DNA of 6,396 bases from an uncultured Fretibacterium sp. (lineage in GTDB: Bacteria > Synergistota > Synergistia > Synergistales > Aminobacteriaceae), in NCBI GenBank assembly GCA_937900285.1, contig CALCEM010000044.1:1-6396 (forward strand). The letters run 5' to 3'. Shown one piece after another: positions 1 through 4,138 of the stretch. Numbering within the stretch: the first letter of the stretch is position 1; each line of letters starts with the position of its first letter. A program made the translations under genes and the position numbers. The notes below the pieces were generated by a model. It was not told the origin of the DNA, ran no database searches, and saw only the letters and a list, made by a program, of their open reading frames with translations.

Positions 1-70
1 GCCACAACGGAAAATAATTCGGGAATTTCCCATAATACGGAACTATAAAAGCAATCTTATACTTCTCCAA
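1..70 (-). CDS. Glycosyltransferase-like protein, N-terminus only (DUF6625-like)
   Basis: This is the first 23 codons of a gene that runs off the left edge. The start is TTG at 70-68, preceded by a good Shine-Dalgarno AGGTGG at 85-80 with 9 nt spacing. An in-frame stop at 100-98 prevents a much longer N-terminus. The residues include KIAFIVPYYGKFPNYFPLW, a beta strand followed by a PYYGKFPNYF turn. This opening is typical of small bacterial glycosyltransferase-like proteins of the DUF6625 type, which begin with variants of 'KIAIIVPYFGKLPxYFxLWLxS'. The likely role is sugar transfer onto a surface glycan, but only the first strand is visible and no catalytic DxD motif can be checked. The 81-nt gap from the aminotransferase gene holds a candidate promoter, so it may be transcribed separately. 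Confidence 0.6.
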   Translation of the reverse strand, partial: MEKYKIAFIVPYYGKFPNYFPLW

Positions 71-108
71 AATTTTTTGCCACCTTTCAAATTTATTTTA
101 TTACTTTA

Positions 109-123
109 TTTCAACGCTTGAAA
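109..123. repeat. Short inverted repeat at the predicted transcription start
   Basis: A perfect 6-bp inverted repeat with a 3-nt centre (minus strand TTTCAA-gcg-TTGAAA) sits directly downstream of the candidate TATAAT at 129-124. It overlaps the predicted start of transcription, which is where a repressor operator could lie. It is not followed by a T-run, so it is not an intrinsic terminator. The repeat is short and may be chance. Confidence 0.25.
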
Positions 124-132
124 ATTATATCA
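124..132 (-). promoter_or_regulatory. Candidate extended -10 promoter for the glycosyltransferase-like gene
   Basis: The minus strand reads TGATATAAT, a perfect extended -10 element (TG-n-TATAAT), in the 81-nt gap between the aminotransferase stop and the glycosyltransferase-like start. No good -35 box is seen 16-18 nt upstream, but extended -10 promoters can do without one. Transcription would start near 117 and give a leader of about 47 nt. In DNA this AT-rich a TATAAT can arise by chance, so the TG extension and the intergenic position are the main support. Confidence 0.4.
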
Positions 133-151
133 TCGCGAAAATACCAAAATT

Positions 152-1237
152 TTAATTTAATACCTCTTTTATAATGCTCATTCCTTCACGTATTAAATTT
201 TTATCGGCTTGCGATCCCATGTGTCCGATTCTGAAAACTTTACCGGCTAAAATTCCATAATTACCACCAACTGCCAGCCCCCTTTTACGTAATTCAAAAT
301 TAAATTTTTCCCAGCTCAAATTTTCCGGAACATAAAACGCCGTAACAGTCGGTGAACAAATTTTTTCACTCTTAGGAAATAATTTTAAACCTATTTCATG
401 GCCGAGATCGCGACATAATTCAGCGGCTTGCGAGTGTCGATTTATACAATTTTCCAAGCCTTCAACGTTTATGATTTCATTCAGCGAAATATTTAAAGCC
501 TTCAACCCGTGCCAGTCATGTGTATACGGAGTAAATTTTATTTCCGGAACTTTTTCCCAATTAGAATAAGCATCATAACCTGAATATTTCACGCGCCTAA
601 TTATTTCCCAAGCTCTAGGCGAAATACTCGTAACTGAAATATTTGAAGTCATCGACAAAACTTTTTGACTGCCCAATAATCCAATATCAATTTTATATTT
701 GTCCACGTTTAAATTTGCTCCGCCAGCTGATGAAACAAAATCCACTATAAATAACGCTCCAAACTCCCGCGCTATATTTCCAATTTCTTCAAGGCATTGC
801 GTTAAAGTTCCCGAAGGCGTTTCACAATGTACAGCGGTAATTACATCAGGACGAAATTTTTTAACGGCGTTATAAACTTTTTCGGGTTCTGGAACTTCAT
901 CATAATTAAATTTTACAATTTCAGAATTTACCCCAAAACTTTCGGCCATGTCAGCAAATCCTTCGCCAAATATCCCGGACGATACAGCTAATAATTTATT
1001 TCCAGGCTTAAGCGTACTTTTTAACGCTCCCCACAAAATTGACATCGCTTCACCCGAAGTAATTACAATTTTATTTTTTGTGTGTAATAATTTTTGTATT
1101 AAATTCTGATTTTCGGCGTAAAGCTCAAAAAATTCATCTTCAAGATCAGCGCTTCCAAAATCGTTTAAATATGCTTCTCGTATTTTCAGAGGAATTTTAA
1201 CCGGGCCGGGAATTAAAGGAATTTTATAATTTAACAT
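152..1237 (-). CDS. Class V PLP-dependent aminotransferase (alanine/serine-glyoxylate type)
   Basis: This 361-residue protein has the full length expected of the fold-type I, class V aminotransferases that include alanine-glyoxylate, serine-glyoxylate, ureidoglycine-glyoxylate and 2-aminoethylphosphonate transaminases. It moves an amino group between a small amino acid and a 2-oxo acid in the cytoplasm. Visible hallmarks are the N-terminal IPGPVKIP, a cofactor-phosphate region near TSGEAM (about 60-65), HCETPSG (about 137-143), VDFVSSAGG with the Asp (about 166) that holds the pyridine nitrogen, GSQKVLS with the Schiff-base Lys (about 192), and FRIGHMG with the substrate-carboxylate Arg (about 336). 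The substrate cannot be fixed from sequence alone, so no gene symbol is given. I chose ATG 1237-1235, with GGAG at 1255-1252 and a rather long 14-nt spacer. The upstream in-frame GTG at 1252 overlaps that Shine-Dalgarno and would only add MFLFV ahead of the conserved start. Confidence 0.92.
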   Translation of the reverse strand: MLNYKIPLIPGPVKIPLKIREAYLNDFGSADLEDEFFELYAENQNLIQKLLHTKNKIVITSGEAMSILWGALKSTLKPGNKLLAVSSGIFGEGFADMAESFGVNSEIVKFNYDEVPEPEKVYNAVKKFRPDVITAVHCETPSGTLTQCLEEIGNIAREFGALFIVDFVSSAGGANLNVDKYKIDIGLLGSQKVLSMTSNISVTSISPRAWEIIRRVKYSGYDAYSNWEKVPEIKFTPYTHDWHGLKALNISLNEIINVEGLENCINRHSQAAELCRDLGHEIGLKLFPKSEKICSPTVTAFYVPENLSWEKFNFELRKRGLAVGGNYGILAGKVFRIGHMGSQADKNLIREGMSIIKEVLN

Positions 1238-1240
1238 TAC

Positions 1241-1280
1241 GAACAAAAACACTCCGCGAAATAAAAAATTTTTCAGAGTG
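1241..1280 (-). terminator. Terminator-like hairpin overlapping the aminotransferase ribosome binding site
   Basis: On the minus strand CACTCTG (1280-1274) can pair with CGGAGTG (1256-1250), 7 bp including one T-G wobble, and a short A/T extension is possible inside the loop. TTTTTGTTC (1249-1241) follows at once. This is the layout of an intrinsic terminator at the end of the upstream operon. The 3' arm contains the GGAG that serves the next gene, so the hairpin could also block its translation. The stem is short and the T-run is interrupted by G, so strength is uncertain. Confidence 0.45.
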
Positions 1281-1282
1281 AA

Positions 1283-1288
1283 ATTATA
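1283..1288 (-). promoter_or_regulatory. Candidate -10 box for the aminotransferase gene
   Basis: A perfect TATAAT lies 2 nt after the stop codon of the small exported-protein gene. The hexamer 17 nt upstream (1311-1306, TTTTTA) is a poor -35 with about three matches to TTGACA. Transcription would begin near 1276, inside the 5' arm of the 1280-1250 hairpin, so a transcript made here could not form the whole hairpin. The support is only the hexamer and its position in the gap. Confidence 0.3.
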
Positions 1289-1290
1289 AA

Positions 1291-1776
1291 CTATTTCAGC
1301 GTTAATAAAAATTCTTCGGCTAAATTAATTAATTGCTCATCGTTTAAATCGCTCTCAAATATTAACGTGCAATCCGCACTGATCTTGATTGAGAGGGCTG
1401 CAGGTAAAAAATTAACCCGTTCAATTATTGCAGGGTGATCAAAAATATTTATTAATTTATATTCCGAATCACTGCGCATAATTCCGGGATTTAAATTTTT
1501 TTCGTTCGGGATGTTAAATTCTCCGGAAGCTGATCCGATCATTAAAATTATTTCGAGATCTTTATTATTTTTATTTGCGTACGTCCTGTAAATAATTTTT
1601 CCTAAATCTTCGGAATTTACATCAAGTATTAAATTTTTTACGTATTCGCGTTTTAAATTCCAGCCGTTAAAATTTTCTGGCAGATTAAAATTAAAATCAA
1701 AATCGTTCGCGCATAAAATTCCCGACATCAAAATTAAAAATAAAATTACGCATCCGGCTTTGATTCTTTTAGCCAT
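1291..1776 (-). CDS. Small exported protein of unknown function
   Basis: I do not recognise this 161-residue protein. It has a clear Sec signal peptide: basic MAKRIK, a hydrophobic core from about residue 8 to 21, then a likely signal peptidase I site near LCA-ND (about 23/24). The Cys at 22 is preceded by GIL, which does not fit a lipobox. The mature part is about 138 residues, starts with a Phe/Asn/Asp-rich stretch, and is a soluble alpha/beta-looking domain with no second membrane segment, so it probably sits outside the inner membrane. Its ATG lies inside the last codons of the DUF4416 gene (31-nt overlap) with only a weak AGAAG nearby, which suggests translation coupled to that gene. Stop is TAG. 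Confidence 0.8.
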   Translation of the reverse strand: MAKRIKAGCVILFLILMSGILCANDFDFNFNLPENFNGWNLKREYVKNLILDVNSEDLGKIIYRTYANKNNKDLEIILMIGSASGEFNIPNEKNLNPGIMRSDSEYKLINIFDHPAIIERVNFLPAALSIKISADCTLIFESDLNDEQLINLAEEFLLTLK

Positions 1777-2258
1777 GATCTTCTGACTTCTGATAAAAAT
1801 TCATCGTATACTCCGCTCGCAAAATCCGGAAACGTGTAATCAAAACTCTGCCATTTTTTAAATCTATATCTCATCGTAACTTCCGCAAATATTCCGTCAT
1901 GTAAATAAATTCTATGCGCATGATCCTTCGTTGAAGCTAAAATTATCCGCGCTCCATCCAAATATCCGGGATCAATATTTACGGCTCTTATAGGCTGACG
2001 GCTTTCCGCTTCGAGTTCGATCGCTGATTTTTTCCAGTCAACCAAATCCGCAGGGTCCCTCAAATCCGGAAAACTTAAAAATATTCTCGTTAAATTCGGG
2101 CTTATGTAATCATAATAATTTGTCTTGTTAAACGGCACGGGTTTACTAATAATTTCAGGTTCGCCCCATAAATTTTTTAATTTTTCGATTGACCAGTTTA
2201 AAAATTTTTCGTCTGGATATAACAACCCGGAAATTAATTTTACTTTAGGCTGTATCAA
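1746..2258 (-). CDS. DUF4416 family protein
   Basis: This 170-residue protein matches the DUF4416 pattern as I know it: KLISGLLYPDE at the N-terminus, a YYDYISPNLTRIFLSF block (about 48-63), RAVNIDPGYL (91-100), STKDHAHRIYL (109-119), GIFAEVTMRY, and YTFPDF (141-146) close to the end. Length is normal for the family. There is no signal peptide or membrane segment, so it is cytoplasmic. The conserved Asp, Lys and His residues in the DPGYL and STKDHAHRIYL blocks look like a binding or active site, but the family's function is unknown to me. The start is TTG at 2258-2256, forming a TTGA overlap with the upstream stop; GGGAG at 2275-2271 lies 12 nt before it. Confidence 0.88.
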   Translation of the reverse strand: MIQPKVKLISGLLYPDEKFLNWSIEKLKNLWGEPEIISKPVPFNKTNYYDYISPNLTRIFLSFPDLRDPADLVDWKKSAIELEAESRQPIRAVNIDPGYLDGARIILASTKDHAHRIYLHDGIFAEVTMRYRFKKWQSFDYTFPDFASGVYDEFLSEVRRSWLKESKPDA

Positions 2259-3220
2259 AATGAAAAATCACTCCCATTTGTATAATTAAAATTATTATCT
2301 CGTTCCTGACCAGCTGTTAAAAGTCCCATAGCTTGAGGCCCAATATTGTCAATTACATCACTGGATTTATTTTGCTCCGGAATCTGTTCAAGATTAATAT
2401 TTTTTTTGCGTTTACGGCGTTTACGTTTTTTATTAGGCTTTGTAATTTTAGATTCTGAATTTAAATTCATGTTAGCATCATCAACATAAATATAACCTCT
2501 GAATTGTCCCTGCCATTCGCAAGCATAATAATTTTTTTCGTCTCGAACATCATCAGGAATTGAATTTAATCTCTGCCATTTTATGCCCTCTGATTCAAGT
2601 TTTTTGATCCAAGCCTGTCCAGCCGCAGCCCACCACGTAATATCCTGAGCTTCAAGCAAATCATCCGTACAATCATCAAGCGAAAAAATTCCGTCCTGCA
2701 ATTTCTTAAACGATAAAAACCGCGATTGCTCCGGAGTTTCAATTCTCACAATAAATTCATCTCGTTCAGGTAATTCATTAGCGTTCAATTTTTCCGGGCC
2801 ATTTCCAAATAATTTAATTGCTTCAGGATTTAAAATTAATTTTCCCCGTGCACTCATAGCAAAAGCTACAGGAGCTTCCCACCATTCCGGGAATTGAGGT
2901 TCATCGGGATTCAGAGCGCGGGATAATTTCGCGACAAATGCTCCGCCGGTCTCAATAAACAACGCTTGAATATCTTCAGGTGTTTCAAATTCTTCTATAT
3001 CAGTCGGGATGATGATATTACGTGAAATAATTTCCGGCAAAGTTTTTATTAACGAATCAGCGCAACCTCTTTCAACGAGCGAAACTAATTGACCCTTTGA
3101 CAAAATTACCGGGCTTCCATTATCTGGAACATATACACAGTATTCCGTCATGCTCTCAAATAAATTTCTAAGCAAAAATAATAAAGTCGATTCGCGGGAA
3201 ATATTTAAAATACGTTTCAA
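2255..3220 (-). CDS. Hypothetical protein with possible PAS-like core and polybasic C-terminal tract
   Basis: I do not recognise this 321-residue protein. Residues about 25-110 look like a mixed alpha/beta region. Residues about 115-200 (APVAFAMSARGKLILNPEA through DGIFSLDDCTDDLLEAQDI) resemble a degenerate PAS sensor domain, a weak match made by eye. Residues 264-273 are ten basic residues in a row, KKRKRRKRKK, which could bind RNA, ribosomes, acidic protein or lipid head groups. The last 45 residues look disordered. There is no signal peptide or membrane segment. The start TTG (3220-3218) is 6 nt after the ftsY stop, has no visible Shine-Dalgarno, and is in the same frame as ftsY, so it is probably reached by re-initiation. 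An ATG at 3151 is a shorter alternative, with GAGAG too close to be a normal site. The stop overlaps the DUF4416 start by 4 nt. Confidence 0.8.
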   Translation of the reverse strand: MKRILNISRESTLLFLLRNLFESMTEYCVYVPDNGSPVILSKGQLVSLVERGCADSLIKTLPEIISRNIIIPTDIEEFETPEDIQALFIETGGAFVAKLSRALNPDEPQFPEWWEAPVAFAMSARGKLILNPEAIKLFGNGPEKLNANELPERDEFIVRIETPEQSRFLSFKKLQDGIFSLDDCTDDLLEAQDITWWAAAGQAWIKKLESEGIKWQRLNSIPDDVRDEKNYYACEWQGQFRGYIYVDDANMNLNSESKITKPNKKRKRRKRKKNINLEQIPEQNKSSDVIDNIGPQAMGLLTAGQERDNNFNYTNGSDFSF

Positions 3221-3226
3221 TTTGAT

Positions 3227-4123
3227 TTAAATTTTTATTAATGCCTGCGCAAAATCTTCAGGTGAAAAATTTTGTAAATCTTCTGCTTTTTCGCCCAATC
3301 CAATATAACGCACCGGGATTTTTAAATCTCTAGCGATCGAAATAATTACGCCGCCTTTTGAAGTGTTATCATATTTAGTTAAAATTATCGAGTTCACCGG
3401 AATAATTTCATTAAAAGTTTTTGCCTGCATGATTGAATTTTGTCCGAGCATTGAATCTAAAACTAAAACCGTATTTAAATTTTTTTCTCCAGCTTCGCGC
3501 AACAATACCCGATGAATTTTATTTAATTCCTGCATTAAATTATGTTTATCGTGCAAACGTCCGGCGGTATCGACAATTAAAACATCAGCGTTTGAGCTTT
3601 TTGCTGCCTGCCATGAATCAAAAGCTACGGCGGCCGGGTCTCCTCCTTGAGAATGCGCTATAACTCTAACGCCGGAATTTTCGCCCCAAATTTTAAGCTG
3701 TTCGACTGCTGCAGCCCTGAAAGTATCCGAAGCTGACATAATAATTTTTTTGCCTTGAGATTTAAATTTTTTTGCCAGTTTTCCCGCGCTTGTAGTTTTT
3801 CCGCTTCCGTTTACGCCGATCATTAACAAAATATAAGGCTTTGAATTTAAATTAAAATCTTCTCCCATGCCTGGAACTGAATTTAATTCATTGACGATTT
3901 TATCAACGAAAATATTTTTAAGCTCGTCGGGATTTTTAATTTTTTTGGATTTTGCTTCCTGTTTTAAAAATATAATAGTTTCCTCAGCAAAACTTAAGCC
4001 GGTATCGCCAGTAATTAAAATTTCTTCGAGTTCGTCCCAAAACGCATCATCAAAACTATTTGATTTAAATAATTTTGCTACGGATTTGGTCCATTTGTTA
4101 AAAATTTTAGAAAATAACGCCAT
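3227..4123 (-). CDS. ftsY: Signal recognition particle receptor FtsY (NG domain)
   Basis: FtsY is the membrane-associated SRP receptor GTPase. It pairs with Ffh to hand ribosomes making membrane proteins to SecYEG. At 298 residues it is essentially the N and G domains. The N-terminus MALFSKIFNKWTKSVAKLF is a basic amphipathic helix suited to membrane contact; the long acidic A domain of the E. coli protein is absent. G-domain motifs are complete: GVNGSGKT (103-110), DTFRAAAVEQL (133-143), DTAGRLHDKHN (185-195), TKYD (249-252) followed by NTSKGG, and GLGEKAEDL (275-283). The TKYDNTSKGG wording differs from the usual TKLDGTAKGG but keeps the base-specific Lys and Asp. It starts at ATG 4123 with no clear Shine-Dalgarno, 15 nt after the stop of the acidic-protein gene, so coupling is likely. 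Confidence 0.97.
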   Translation of the reverse strand: MALFSKIFNKWTKSVAKLFKSNSFDDAFWDELEEILITGDTGLSFAEETIIFLKQEAKSKKIKNPDELKNIFVDKIVNELNSVPGMGEDFNLNSKPYILLMIGVNGSGKTTSAGKLAKKFKSQGKKIIMSASDTFRAAAVEQLKIWGENSGVRVIAHSQGGDPAAVAFDSWQAAKSSNADVLIVDTAGRLHDKHNLMQELNKIHRVLLREAGEKNLNTVLVLDSMLGQNSIMQAKTFNEIIPVNSIILTKYDNTSKGGVIISIARDLKIPVRYIGLGEKAEDLQNFSPEDFAQALIKI

Positions 4124-4138
4124 GTCTAAAACTTAAAA

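Noticed and set aside
1238..1252. GTG at 1252 as the start of the aminotransferase
   Set aside because: It overlaps the only Shine-Dalgarno (GGAG 1255-1252), and the added residues MFLFV precede the conserved family start.
1291..1776. Lipoprotein signal in the small exported protein
   Set aside because: The residues before Cys 22 are Gly-Ile-Leu; Leu at -1 does not fit a lipobox.
3433..3663. Plus-strand open frame of 76 codons
   Set aside because: It lies wholly inside ftsY on the opposite strand, has no recognisable domain, and the ftsY GTPase motifs explain the region.
3867..4136. Plus-strand open frame of 89 codons
   Set aside because: It is antisense to the FtsY N domain; its Ser/Leu/Ile-rich product is what the complement of Lys/Glu/Asn-rich codons gives.
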